A stretch of 64,000 nucleotides of DNA from Acanthococcus lagerstroemiae (taxonomy: Eukaryota > Arthropoda > Insecta > Hemiptera > Eriococcidae): NCBI GenBank assembly GCA_031841125.1, contig CM063110.1:38331214-38395213 (forward strand), read 5' to 3'. A model generated the notes under the pieces. The model was not told where the DNA came from. It saw only the letters and a program-made list of their open reading frames with translations, and did no database searches. This document shows, piece by piece, positions 35,511 through 47,490 of the stretch; the first letter of the stretch is position 1, and the number at the start of each line of letters is the position of its first letter. The position numbers and the translations under genes were made by a program.

Positions 35511-38040
35511 TAGACATTCGAAAACATAATTTGTTTCATATTTCAACAAGTTTGATGACCTTTATCTGCAAGAAGTTTTGCTCACCAAGATTCTCATTCT
35601 GCCCCACTATGCGACGTCCACTATCACACTAGCGCCTAACACGACAATTACCAAAATCGTAAGTAGGTACTCTGGAACATCGTAACAGTTATTACATTTC
35701 ACCAGCCAATGTACATTCCACACTGACTTCGCCGCAGCCGATAGGCTTCTAAATACTTTACAAGAAAAAAGGGATATATGTAATTGTCATTCAAGGCCGA
35801 GATCATGATAAGTATGATAATGGATCCGGCTGCTGGAGTCCTCTTCTCCGGCAGTACACCATCTTTTGATGTTATACTCAATTTCGTATTCAAAACGCGC
35901 CGGTTACGATTCTTTAACGATATTCAGAGAACCGACTCCACACGACTTTGGGTCTCAAACCACGTATCTAATGCTCCCACATGATAAATTAAACCTCCCC
36001 CGCGAGAAACGTAAACGAAACAAAGCAAGGGCGCGAGCGGCCCTACCCCTTATATCTGGTACAGATTAGGTAACGAAATTTTCGAGCGTACGGCGTGGGC
36101 CCGGATCGCCGTACGCCGCCGAAAGTGGGTAAAAAAATTTAAGCGGAACCGCCGGCGCTAGTTTACAAATCTCGACAAACGTACTTCCAGCTTTGCTGGC
36201 GATATTGGTCTCAAGATACCCTTAATGCGACACTCCCCTCATTTTTTTTGACAATTATTTCGGCGCTAAATCGCAAATCGCGTCTGGCTTGATGGCACCC
36301 TGATGCGGCGCCGTGGGCTTAACATATAACTGTATAGCTCGTCATGCTAGGCGTTTGAACGAATCTGAGCGGTGTCATTTTGCGGATCCATTTTATGGGG
36401 CTGGATGTAGTGGATACCGAAAACAACGCAGAATGCAGAGACTATACACGGGCTGCTCTTCAGTATAGATCCGTTTGTTGTATATTGCCCCGCACCACAA
36501 GCAGTACCCTTAAAGGTCGATTTTAGAGATGAGGGCCTTTAACGAGCGTACATAGGAAGGCTACACAGCGCCCTCGCCATCGATAATGTGTATAATCGAA
36601 ACGAGAATGTCACGCTGAAAAATTGACGAGCTCGGTTCTATCACTGACGTACAACGTAATCATTTGAAAAAAATTGAAAACGAACTCATTAGTCATATAC
36701 GCCGTATCATCGAACAGCTCGTCGAAACGAGAGGGAAACTTTTAGAAAAATTGAATTACTTCGAGGGAGAATCGAAGCGTCGCGCTTCAGGGGAAATTTG
36801 ATGCGGAGATTTTCGCGGAAAAAAGTTTTTTGAAACACTTTTCTCGCGCCCGACTAACGAGTAAATACACGAAGAAGTTCAATATGGTGTCCTCCAGTTA
36901 TGGAGAACAAGCTGGAAGAATGTAACTTCGTGTCTACGTATAGTATATTCTCAAAATTGAGAGGGGTGTCAGGCTTTGGAGTCGAGGAAAAGGTGAATTT
37001 TTCGCGAGAATTTAATCGCAAAATTCTGACTGAGAAAGCTTTTCAAAGGTGGCAGTGGATAGCTTCAGAAAATGCAACAATTTACATAATGAGTTATTGC
37101 CTATAAATATTGAAGGGGCTACACGAGAATAGGGTTTTGAGGAATAACAGGGTAATGAGCTGGAATTTGCTGAAAATTGTTGAGTGTGCTGTCTTGACCG
37201 CCTCTACCCCCTTGTTGATGTTTGTACGAGGGCCAAACTTCCCTAAAATTATTTATGCTAAAATTTTGAGTTCTACGGAATTTATTTATCAGCCCATGTT
37301 TATTATAATAGGTTTCTTAATTCGTAATTATTACAACGAGCCCATCAAGGCAAAGGCCTCTCCCAAACTATAGCATATATATTTTTTAATTCTAACGAAA
37401 AATTACTTTACACCAGATCCTAAATAAAATTGGACTCTAGTCCTTTCTTCGTATCTACATCAGAAGCGTCATAAATGTGGGGTACAATATCCTAGTAGTA
37501 CAGTTTAATACCGGCGGCCTCATGAAAAAAAAATAGTTTCTTGAGCTTTTTTCTCGTTTTATGAAATATTGAGTGTAGGGCGTTTATATTTTACAGTCCC
37601 TTGATTCCTTACCTCTGTAACTTTTCAGCCCCTGAAATTTTTCGTCCCTCTTTCCCCACCCTCGGATACCACAATGTCAAATCAGAGGTTATTGTGTTTC
37701 AGTGATTTGAGCTGGCAATATTTTGGGAGAAGTTTTCTAACTGATAAAATGTACAAAAATTCCATCGAGATTTCGGTCATGGAGTATTCGAAGACCTTGA
37801 AACCTTGAAATCAGTTTTGATATGAGAATTTCTCTTTTAGTTGAGAATTGCGGCTTTCAGGGTGGGAGTGAAAGTCAAAAATGCCATAAAATACAAATAT
37901 AGATACCAAGTCCAGAGTTTTCAAGGTCGTTGAATTTTTATACAATGTTCACTCTATTTTTATAACTGTGGAATCTAGAAAAGGGAGGTAAGCCAAACTT
38001 GAAATGACGAGAGGATCCAATATACCCATCATTTTTAGAG
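35511..38040. other. unassigned intergenic stretch, CpG-richer part at 36.0-36.8 kb
   Basis: The segment 36000-36800 is noticeably richer in CG dinucleotides than its surroundings and could include an exon or regulatory region, but no motif supports either. Open frames here are short and unrecognised. Confidence 0.35.
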
Positions 38041-38240
38041 TTTGGAACAGAGATGGGCAAAATCCGGAAATTCCAAGATATAAATCCAAAATCTAAAATC
38101 CTGGTTTAAAAAAAAAAGGATTTGTATTCAAAGTCTTAAATCCTTTTTAGAAAATAATTTCAAATCCAAAATCTTAAATCCTCTCAATTTTCAGGAAAAT
38201 TGGGGTTTTAAATCCAAAATCCAATAACCTGAATTTTGAC
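38040..38240. repeat. AAATCC/AAAATC low-complexity repeat
   Basis: AAATCCAAAATCTTAAATCC-type words repeat many times. CAGAGATGGGCAAAATCC at its left edge resembles a hAT-type terminus, but no second end was found. Confidence 0.6.
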
Positions 38241-40109
38241 TTCTAAATTTCACTAACTCAGCAGTAAGCACCCACGCAATCTTCAGTCTACCACTGGCTG
38301 AGTATGTTCGCATACAATTTCATCTGCCTGTAGCTCACCGCTAAAATGCTAATTGTAATCAGTGAAAGAGATAAATTTTTAGGACTTTGCGTTCAGCGTT
38401 CTAACCTCTTACTAACAGGCAGTGACTAACAGCTAGCCGAAAGCCAAATGATTTTGGTATGAAAGCCAAATCTAAAAGTGGGTTCGAAAGCCGAAAGCAA
38501 AAGCCGATTTTTTTTTTTTTTTTTTTACTTTTTCCCGAAAACTAAAAAGTATAGACTACTGATAATGAGAGCTGCCAAAAATCAACTCTTCAGAGTCCTA
38601 GACTCCCTGAAGGCACCAAAGATCGATCGACAAGGTTACCCCTTTTTATAGAAACTGCCACATTTTTATTATCACTATTTTCAAGTAAGTAGTGACGTAT
38701 TTCTCTTCCTAGAACTGTTGTCGACATTCTCACAGCTATCTACTTCAGCAGAACATGACTGAGAAAGACAAAGTCTAAATGAGAGGAATTTTTCGATGTA
38801 CTAATATTCAATATGAAAGGTATGTAATGTATTGTTTTATTCCAGTTTCTGCCTCCTTCCACAGTTTCACAGTAGGGTGTACCTCAAACATATGGAGGAA
38901 AAAATGTCAACCTCTAATGATTTTCATACACGAAATTGGTTCAGTGTAGGATAAAAAATACCTTTTTAAAAACTTAAAGAAACCATATACGAATGTGGTG
39001 CACGAGCTTTAAAAATTTGAATTGAAAAACGCATGTAAAATGCATAATTTAGTTGGCATTTTAATTCATAGAGTAGAAATGAGTCAACTGAAACATTTTC
39101 CAGATTGGATTTTGCTTAAATCGAGAGATGTGTCACATAAATGAGAGCCAGCAAAGGAAATAAATGGACCATATTGTAGAAATATTTATTTTTAGAAAAA
39201 GTCCTATCATCTCCTGAAAGTTCTTCAACCGCATCCCTTTAAATTCCTTCTTCTGAACATCCGCTCCAAGAAACTCTCAAATCACGAACATGTATATATA
39301 GATATTAAGGCTTATCGTTTAATGTTTTGGGAAATGCTGACGTTGGTGTATAGGTACATGAGGGTGAGTAACATCCTTATCACTACCTGAGCGCCCCCCC
39401 CCACTTCTTGATGGCTTTCTGGATTTCCCCGAATGGCGTCCTAGGTCCTTTTCCACCAGCCAGATGGCATTCTGGATCCGCCACACTGCTTGAGATATAA
39501 CTAAGTAATAGAAGATTAAATAGTCGTAACGTATTACTCTGCAAAAGATGGGCGTGATTAATTTGATTTAGAAAAAAAAAACAAAGTACCTGTCAAAATC
39601 ATAGATTTCTCGTTTATTTGTGTAATCCGGATTTCTCATTAAATTAAGAATCAGGTTCTGTTTGCGCCCTCAACCTGACAATTTCACTAAGAAAATTGAC
39701 AATTTTTCTCTGAATAACTTAAAGCTATCTTCATTCATATTAATCAGACGGTAGTATCGAGCAACATGCAAAATCATTATTTCAAATGAGGCAAAAATTT
39801 CAAAGAAATAAAATCCGAAGATTCTTAATCTTTAGACATTTTTTCTGATGCAACCCGAAAAATTTCTGATAAAACTCGAAAAATTTTTCCGAAGAAAAGT
39901 GAAGATTTTCTTCGGAATTCCACGGAAATTTTTCCCAAATGTAACTAACGATCTTCTTTGGTAATCTTTGGAACTTTATTCCAAAGATACCCGAAGATTT
40001 TCGTTAGAAATCCCAAAAAAACTTTTTTTTGAAGAAAACAGATATTTTTCTCAGAAATTTTCGAAAATAATTCTCCTCTCTCACCCAAAAGAAACAGAAT
40101 ATTTCCTTC
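38241..40109. other. unassigned intergenic stretch
   Basis: Includes GCCGAAAGCCAAA-type repeats with a T-run (38440-38525) and a GAAGATTTTC/GAAAATTTTT-rich stretch (39830-40080). Nothing coding was recognised. Confidence 0.35.
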
Positions 40110-40431
40110 AGTTATCGTTATATCAATTATTTCAGGTATCAACATTACAATGGTAATTGACACATCAATTATTTGGACTATTTTTTGTTATTTTGATTTA
40201 ACAATTATTTCAACTATCGATTATTTCGACTATTAATACCTACATCAGTTACTTATTTGATTATTGGTTATTTCAGTAATCAATGATTTTAAATATCAGT
40301 TATTTTGATTATCATGGCCAACATTAAGTGTGGTGTAGTGCCTCGACTGCACCATAAAGAAGAGCGATTTGTGTGATGCTCTGCACCACAAAAAAAAAAA
40401 CCTGCCGTAAAGAGTAAAGATAAAGAGTAAA

Positions 40432-40506
40432 GAAGTTACTTGACATCGCACTTTAACGCTGCTCTCCATAGAGCGCATTTTCACTTTCACTATTAATTTT
40501 TTTTCA
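40432..40506. repeat. short repeat shared with 17349-17424
   Basis: GTTACTTGACATCGCAC, then CTCCATAGAGCGCATTTTCA and CACTATTAATTTTT correspond, with substitutions, to the segment at 17.35 kb. Its nature is unknown. Confidence 0.55.
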
Positions 40507-40658
40507 TTTTCACTTTTTTCAATCAAATATGAAATGGAAACGCGCTCGATGTGATGCAGCGTAATATTTAATTTTTTTTTTTTGCAATTGTAATTTAAAT
40601 TTTCAAAAAAGTTCCGACAAATTTTATTCTACAGGGTGCGGTCCAAAAACATATTGTA

Positions 40659-41024
40659 CTTCAAATTGCTGTTGAAATGAAACAAATGAAGTGGAAGGGG
40701 ATATCCGCTGATAGCAGTCGAGTTTATCAAGTTTTGGTTATTCGTTTGTCTTTCAAATCGCTGTGATAGTGAAACAAAAGTGGGGAGAACGAGATATCAG
40801 CTGGTGGCAGTCTAGTTTATAAGGTTTTGGTTATCCGACTGTCTTTCAAATTGCTGTAGTAGTGAAACCAATGGAGGGGGAGCGAGATATCAGCTGGTGG
40901 CAGTCTAGTTTATAAGGTTTTGGTTATCCGACTGTCTTTCAAATTGCTGTAGTAGTGAAACCAATGGAGGGGAAGCGAGATATCAGCTGGTGGCAGTCTA
41001 GTTTATCAAGTTTAAGTTATCTGT
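40659..41024. repeat. 93-bp tandem repeat, about four copies
   Basis: GGGATATCCG, GAGATATCAG, GAGATATCAG and GAGATATCAG occur at about 40698, 40791, 40884 and 40977, exactly 93 bp apart. The last two units are nearly identical, with one or two differences; the first is the most diverged. All frames contain stops (for example TAGTAGTGA in each unit), so the array is not coding although 93 is a multiple of three. Confidence 0.9.
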
Positions 41025-41042
41025 AGTATTCAGCCAAGGTGA

Positions 41043-41345
41043 GTGAGCAGAGCATGGAACACCACATCTCTGCGGTTAAGTCCGTTTATAACAGTCAGGA
41101 ATCCTACACTACTACGCATTAGCGCTTTCTGTACACGTTTTTCCATTCAGCCACATAAATCAATACTCACCAAAGTAACTGTTCCTCATAGATTAAAATT
41201 TCATGAAAAGGGGAATATTAATAAAACAAAACTTGTGGGGCCTGTGAAGAAGGTTAGAACAGTGATTGAAAATTTGAAGAAGTGGGTTGAGAATGCTATT
41301 AAAAATAGGGATGGTCATTTAAGCGATGTTTTTAAAACGAAGTAA
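41043..41345 (+). CDS. hypothetical 100-codon ORF beside the 93-bp array
   Basis: The frame starts at ATG just after the array and ends at TAA. The N-terminal half is rich in Ser, Thr, Arg and Leu without acidic residues until about residue 54, which resembles a mitochondrial-targeting type of composition. The C-terminal half (about 50-100) is Lys/Asn-rich, with VGPVKKVRTVIENLKKWVE as a probable amphipathic helix. I recognise no family. A run of A follows 58 bp downstream. It could be a small exon, a captured gene piece, or a chance frame. Confidence 0.25.
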   Translation: MSRAWNTTSLRLSPFITVRNPTLLRISAFCTRFSIQPHKSILTKVTVPHRLKFHEKGNINKTKLVGPVKKVRTVIENLKKWVENAIKNRDGHLSDVFKTK

Positions 41346-41767
41346 TTTTCTAATATGCGTTCATTGAAGATAAAAATTGATAAAATTCGATGTCTTTTCA
41401 TTAAAAAAAAAAAAAAAAAAAAAAGATTCTGTACATTTATTTGTTTTTTGAGTTATGACGATCTGAAATATAAAAGGTACTTACCCATAACGCACCCTGC
41501 ACTTATAAAAATTTATTTAAGTTCTTTTTCTATTGGGACCTTTAAGGCGGCATAAAAAAATGTTGAAGAAAAAAGTCTGCACCATACGGGGAAAAGGCAA
41601 GCAGCCGTCTATGTTGATTATTGGTCATTTTGATGATTATTTATTTTGATTATTGATAATTTCGATGATTGATACATTAATCATTTTGAGTATCAATACA
41701 TTGATTATTTTAATTATTAACATATCAATTATTTTGATTATCAATAATTTTGACTGTCGATTATTTT

Positions 41768-41935
41768 AAGGGCCGGTTTTAAGTACTTTGCCGCTCTGGG
41801 CTGCAGTATTTTTGCCGCCTTATTTCTTTACATCCCCCTCCCGCAAGTTATTTTTCTGGGTCGCAGCTTTGCGGCCCCAAAATTTTGCCGCTCTGGGCTG
41901 CAGCCCAATCAGCCCGTATGGTGAAACCGACACTG
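41768..41935. mobile_element. hAT-type MITE, ATTATTTT TSD
   Basis: It starts AAGGGCCGGTTTTAAG and ends GTGAAACCGACACTG. ATTATTTT flanks it at 41760-41767 and 41936-41943. Because the host tract is made of ATTATTTT-like repeats, the duplication is weaker evidence than usual, but the ends agree with a CAGGGCCGGTTTT-type family. GCCGCTCTGGGCTGCAG occurs twice inside. It is non-coding. Confidence 0.7.
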
Positions 41936-41950
41936 ATTATTTTGATTGCC

Positions 41951-42165
41951 GGGGATCTTAAAAATAACAATTATTGTTTTAACTCAATCAATCAATCAAT
42001 CAATCAGCCAGTCGAACAAACCTTTATTAAGAGCGATACAGTTTACAATAATATCAAGCTTTTAAGGTCGCACCTGCGACGAGCACTTACTATTCTGAGT
42101 ATGCTCTCGGCCCGTATTAGGCAAAGGTACACCTCACCCTCTCCCGTTCTTTGCGATCTGTTGCT
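41951..42165 (-). mobile_element. LINE 3' tail with (ATTG)n
   Basis: Read on the minus strand, the sequence runs from GCAAAGAACGGG to CTCTTAATAAAGGTTTG and then into (GATT)n. A 3' untranslated region with AATAAA and a short tandem tail is usual for several insect LINE clades. No coding part is retained, which fits a strongly 5'-truncated insertion. Confidence 0.55.
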
Positions 42166-42260
42166 TTAACTATAGTTATTTTAACTATCGATCATTTGGA
42201 TTATTGATTATTTTAATTATTGATTATTTCAACTATTGATATATCGATTATTTCTTTTGA

Positions 42261-45200
42261 AAAATCAACTTTTCTAACGCGCCTATTGGCGTTTAATTTT
42301 TCAAGTCAGCCCCCCCCCCTCCCACCACACCCGGAATGAAATCTTCGTTACAGTCCTGTCTACAAATTACACCTTCGATGGCTAATCAAATCACATTTTA
42401 CGAAATACTGAATTTATTCGCGGGTTTTGTTTTGTTTTCCAACGTGATTTATCATTACGATTATTGCTTTTGCAGCGATGTGTTTTTATTAATTTTAGTT
42501 TTCATATTTTTTTGGTTCTTTTGAAATTCACTCATTTCCGTTGCATTTGGACTGTATCCAGTCGATTGTGATCCCTGTTTGTTGTTCGAAGTTGTTGGGT
42601 ACCTAACAGTTGTCTATATGGTGCACATTTAAGGGCGGTGACCGCGAGCACATACGGTGCTTGCCGGTGGATTTTTAGTATCGCAGCGTTATATTCGTAG
42701 CTTTAACGACGATAGCATTATATAGCCAGCTCGCTCATCGCCATTGCTGATTACGTCTACAGTGGCGATAATCGCCATTCTTAAGAACGGATCTCGCAGC
42801 TACTTCGCTGTTTTTGTGTCTTTTCTTGTCGTTGCATGTGCGTATCGGCGAATGAGAAGCCGAAACTACATACACGAATATTACGTACATACACTCTTGG
42901 ATATACGAGCATCGAGCATGTAAAATTTTATATCCTCGGCGATATCGAAATATCGAGGAATCAGTCAGTCGTATACGAACACCGCCGAATCGATAACGCC
43001 AAATCTGAATTCGACGACCTGTAAAGCTAAAGCTACACACGGTTCACTATTTCCGCTTCGAAACGTCTGTAATCGTCGCACTCATCCTAAACTAAGGTTG
43101 TTATGAATCCTAACCCAGTTAGCAGAAATTATTAATCGCATCCATGGAATGGAATTTCCATTTCGAAATCTACTTATAGCTACAGGGACGTACGCGTAGC
43201 TTGCCAATGAGAAGACGATCGGCACAAAACGCTGATTCCAAACTTACACAATACCAGCCAGACCTTCAACTCGGGGCACCCTCCATGACCGAGTATTTTT
43301 AATTAAATCTCCCGAACTGTCTCTGTTTTTGAAAATGAATTACAAACTTTTAAAACTGCTGCTGTACAACACCTTGAACGAGAAACCACGGAGACGGGAT
43401 GATTGCCCCTCCCCACTCGTGAAAGTACAGGAGTAGTAGCACCATTCCTCCTCCCCTTGTTTTAACTAAGAAAATTATAAGAATGAGTGCTCACTTACAC
43501 GAAATGATATGTGGCAGGGCAAATACGATGAACCTCCATTTTTCTTTCCAACCGGTAAGTGGAAACTGACTTACATTCTTCTGAAAATACTTAAATTGTC
43601 ATCAGAATTTAGATGGGAGAAAAGTAGTGGGTATTAGTAACATGACTGAAGTTAAGGGTGAATTGAGCTTAACCTTCAGGATACAGTATCATCTACGTAC
43701 GTTCCATATATTTGCAGGCCTCTTTGATGATGGTAGTAATTTGATTTTCATGAAAAAATTTGAAGTTTCCGGGTTTCTTATTTAGAAATATCAAATTAGA
43801 TATTCGATCAGGCACCGATCTGGATTCCTAAAATCCAAAAATTTGACTCCTTTGAATGAGCATACCTAGTTGATCAGATTTAGAAAATCAGATGTATCGG
43901 AATAGTGGGTTTCGAAATCGCCGAGTCGAAAATTTAAACAGATTTTCTATCCGATTCCAGCTGTACCTAGAATGCAACGTTTCCTGCTTCCAAGGGACCA
44001 ATTTGTACAGGATGTTCTATGAAAATATTAAACAAATCTTTTCCGTTTACAACATGAGAATACAACTTGGATTCTTTCCATTGTGAAGAAAACAAGTCGA
44101 ACTTATCTTTCTTGGATGGCAACTTCAATGCCAGATTTCCCATTAGGCAGACGAAGTGGCCGCCTGCAACGCAAAAATTTCGCGGCATTTCGCGGTGCGA
44201 AATTCTTGCTCCATATTTTAAAGAATTGACCCAAAATTCGCGCCGTGAAAAACTGATCAAAAATTCACAATCTCAAAAAAATCGATGTACTATTCTTTTT
44301 GACTTTTTATAAAATACAAAAATGTAGAATAAACTTTCTTCTGTGATTACTAGGTACTAAAAACTTTTTTTTTTTCGAGAATTTTTTTTTTTTAAATTAG
44401 GCAGTAGCGGATACAAAAAATAATTTCGGAAGGAGGGAGGTCCAAATGAAAAATGTCAGAAAAATGTTATAGAAAAAACATAATGAAGAAGTTGTGTTGG
44501 TAGATACATCAGATATTTCAGGGGTGGGGAATCCGGATCCCCTCCCTGTATCCGCCCCCGAACCAAGGTATTGGCACGGCGTGAAAAAACAAGCCGCGTT
44601 TAGCGCGAAATACCCTAATCCGGCTCTGGGGATGTTCTAAAAAAACGAAACTAATTTTCTTTCTTTCAGGGAAGTGAAGACAGTTGTCCTCTTCTCTTCT
44701 TGGAAGAGAAATTCATTCAGATACTAAAATACAACAGAAAAAAGGTCACAAAAGTTGACAAATGTCTCAAAGAGTGTCAATTAAACCCGTCTGGATCAGT
44801 ATTTAAGAGTCTTGAACACAAGGCCGACGTTACGGGAGATTTGGGGAGGACACCTTCCTCCCACAATCATTTTTCTACTCGTCATTTCTGGCAATAATGA
44901 GAAGTCACCGCGAAACATTGAACAAGTGAGGGTTTTTTGCATGTCAGTAATATTTTTACGAATTCTAGTCGATATTTCTCTCTTTTACATCCCCGTCCTA
45001 TAATTTCTCAAAGAATGAGAAACTTTAGAGAGTAAAAAGTCAATCCTTATATCTCCCTCCAATGAGAAGAACACAATTTCTCTCTCTCTCTTTTTTTTTT
45101 TGAAAAGAAAACTTTTCTAATGTATATATCCTTTTGTTGGGGAGGAGAGGGAGTATGGAGTTTTTTACTTCCCCCGAGGAAAAATAACAAAACTGTCTCA

Positions 45201-45339
45201 GATAAGAAGAATTCTGTTTCCGTCCGACTGGACTACATTATTTAAAATAGAAAAAAAATTGTGGCACGCTCTAATCTAATATTGATAATTCAATTTTCTT
45301 TGGTCGACTCGATCTTGTCCATCAGCCTGAGTTTGGCAT
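42261..45339. other. unassigned intergenic stretch
   Basis: The segment 42580-43090 is CpG-richer with short frames on both strands, a candidate exon or promoter region without further support. At 44402, CAGTAGCGGATACAAAAAAT begins a possible element; GTATCCGCCCCCG near 44559-44571 may be its decayed right end, but no duplication is seen. No gene was recognised. Confidence 0.35.
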
Positions 45340-46055
45340 TTGAATTTTGGAGGTAAAATTATGATCGGATTACAAAATCCGATTAGCGTGCGAAATTCTC
45401 TTCCAAAAATTGCTAAATTTTTCGGAAAAATTTAACTGGCTCATTTAAAGGCGGATAAGCCAAATACGGGGAATTAACCATAACTGAATCGAAAATCCAA
45501 CTGAATTTTCGAGATCAGCCACCAAGTATAAACCTTCCGATACTTCATTCAATTTCATTGACAAAATCAAATTAACCTAATTGAAAGGGCAACATTGGTT
45601 TTTGGGGTCTAGATCGAGATTGGGTTACAAATTTTATTTAATTTTCGAAATCATTAACCTAAGAAACCCCTTTCCGACACCCTGTTCAATTTCTTAAACG
45701 AAATTAAAGCCGCCTATTTGAAGGGTCCAATTTGATTTTTAAGCCCATAGATTGGGGTCAAAATAAAATCTGATTTACCTCCTGAAAAATCAGCAACCCA
45801 ATAAATCCCTACTTCGACACCTCAATTTCATTAGCAAAGTGACGTTGGGCCATTTGAAGACTTGAATTCAAATTCTGAGGTCCAAATTGAGATTGGATCA
45901 AAAATCTCATAAAATTTTGGAACTCACAAATCTAAAAATTCCTATATTCCGATAGCTTACTCAATCTTTCCGGCACGGTCAACTTGACCACTTAAAAAGA
46001 GAAAAAAGTCAAGTTTAGGATCCCAATCAGGGTCGGATCGAAAATCTGATGGGGG
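45340..46055. repeat. degenerate tandem array, about 137-bp units
   Basis: A block like GAGATTGG(A/G)T(C/T)A(A/C)AAAT recurs near 45363, 45482, 45618, 45749, 45888 and 46030, 119-142 bp apart. Each is followed by AATTTTCGAAATCA-like and ATTCAATTTC-like blocks and CATTTGAAGG-like segments. Units are diverged and non-coding. The base sequence is unlike the 190-bp array at 3.5-5.6 kb. Confidence 0.75.
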
Positions 46056-46959
46056 ACAATACTTTGTTTGATATGCTTTTATTTAAAATGTCCATGTTCG
46101 TAGCATATCTGAGCCCAATCGGTTAATGGGCTAGAAATCCCCCCCCCCCAATAATTAAAAAAAACACGCTTGTATGTTCCATTCCCATCCAACGCCATAA
46201 TTGAAGAACAAGAGGGAAGATTCATGTCACACCCTGTATACAAACGAACTATCGAATTAGAAATTTATTGGATCGGCCAGACTGAGAAGGTTCAGTCAAA
46301 TTTTTCATCCAGAGCTCCATTCTAGATACCAAAACAGGAATGTTTCCCTTTGAACAGAGAAGTTGACTTGATAGATCAAACAACGTATCAAATTACATCA
46401 CTGGAAAGTTAGTCCAGGTAAAGTTTAGTTTATCCGTTTGAATGTATCTTCGAACCCACAATTGAGAAACGAAGGAGGATATCAAATGTCTTCATAAATT
46501 TGAATTTCATTTTACATTGACCTCCCGACAATGTACATGACAGTGGCTTTGAATCTTGAAATACCTACAAAATAATTACAAGCTCCTCTTGCGAAATTTA
46601 GATTTCACGTCAAGCCATTAATGAACATACAAAGTTGGTGGCACTTGTGTCACCTAGGGGCGAAGTGGTACTACGCAGTACAGTACGACTGTGCCACGTG
46701 CTACATTCTACAATCTATGAATAATACCCCCTCCCAAAATTCGGTCCCGATACGCCACTGATTGAAATTATTAGTGCCACCCAGTAAAAATCTCTTAAAA
46801 TATGCTCTGTTTCACGTTCCTGAATGCAAAACCTGATGAAATATACAGAAGAATCCATTTGACTCTAAGATTTCCCACGTCACGTCCATTTTGCTTTCTT
46901 TAAAAAAAATTTGGGGCTGAAAATAGAATATGACAAAAGATTTATTGCAATTGCAAAAA
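46056..46959. other. unassigned stretch with one lone hAT-like end
   Basis: CGGTCCCGATACGCCACTG at about 46743-46761 is a typical right terminus of a CAGTGGCGTATCGG-type MITE. I could not find its partner. A run of C lies near 46140. Nothing coding was recognised. Confidence 0.4.
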
Positions 46960-47490
46960 CCAACAATTCACAAAAGCACTGCTTCGACATTTTGGGCGAT
47001 TACTCAAGCCAAGCCAATTTCGCCAATAGAAGCATGAAATTTTCACCTCGGGGGCTAAGTCGAGGATTGATCAAATATCTCCATCCGCTATAGTATTTGG
47101 ATTCAACAAAGTAAAGAGCAAACGATTTTGATACTTTGTACGATGTCTTTTCCAAAGAAAGTTCAAAGTTGATGGACCTTTAGTCTCGGTTCGGGGAAGA
47201 GCAGATTTTTTGACCCTCTAAGAAATGGGATTTTATTTTATTCCAAGATCTTGCTTGATTCCCTTTTCAGCTGCTGATATTAAGAAATGTACAGTGTATC
47301 GTTTGCAGAATAAGATTATCCCAGGTGGTTCCGAAATTTCATTTGTACCCGTTGGCTTCTAACTCCCCCCCCCCCATTGGAATTGGTTTTCTAGCAATTA
47401 AAAAAAAATTGCGAAAAAGGCCAATCATCCAATTTTTGATCTTCCTCCCACTCATGTGATTTCCTTTCGGTGCCCCTGCCTCAAACTTTT
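46960..47490. repeat. old dispersed repeat, copy 1 (pair with 51.3 kb)
   Basis: The segment aligns with 51270-51750 in order: GGGGGCTAAGTCGAGGATTG with GGGGCCTAAATCGGGGATGG, then TTTGGATTCAACAAAGTAAA with TTCGGATTCAGCGAAGCAAA, then GTTGATGGACC in both, and a 'GATTTCCTTTCGGTGCCCCTG' match near 47460. Substitutions fall evenly over codon positions, so shared open frames are not good evidence of coding. Confidence 0.6.

Larger units (their letters stand above)
40632..41499. mobile_element. putative element: inverted ends, 93-bp array, ORF, poly(A)
   Basis: CAGGGTGCG at 40632-40640 is the exact reverse complement of CGCACCCTG at 41491-41499. The start CAGGG is typical of hAT ends, but the flanking 8-mers do not match. 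Between them are a 93-bp tandem array (40659-41024), a 100-codon frame (41043-41345) and a run of about 22 A (41403-41424). The short inverted repeat could be chance. The unit lies inside a larger insertion in the simple-repeat tract, so its borders are uncertain. Confidence 0.45.
40110..42260. repeat. ATTATTTTGATTATTGATT simple-repeat tract, interrupted
   Basis: Degenerate repeats of about 18 bp (ATTATTTTGATTATCAATT-like) fill 40110-40318, 41610-41767, 41936-41950 and 42166-42260. The interruptions are insertions at about 40319-41605, 41768-41935 and 41951-42165. The tract was evidently continuous before they arrived. Confidence 0.7.
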
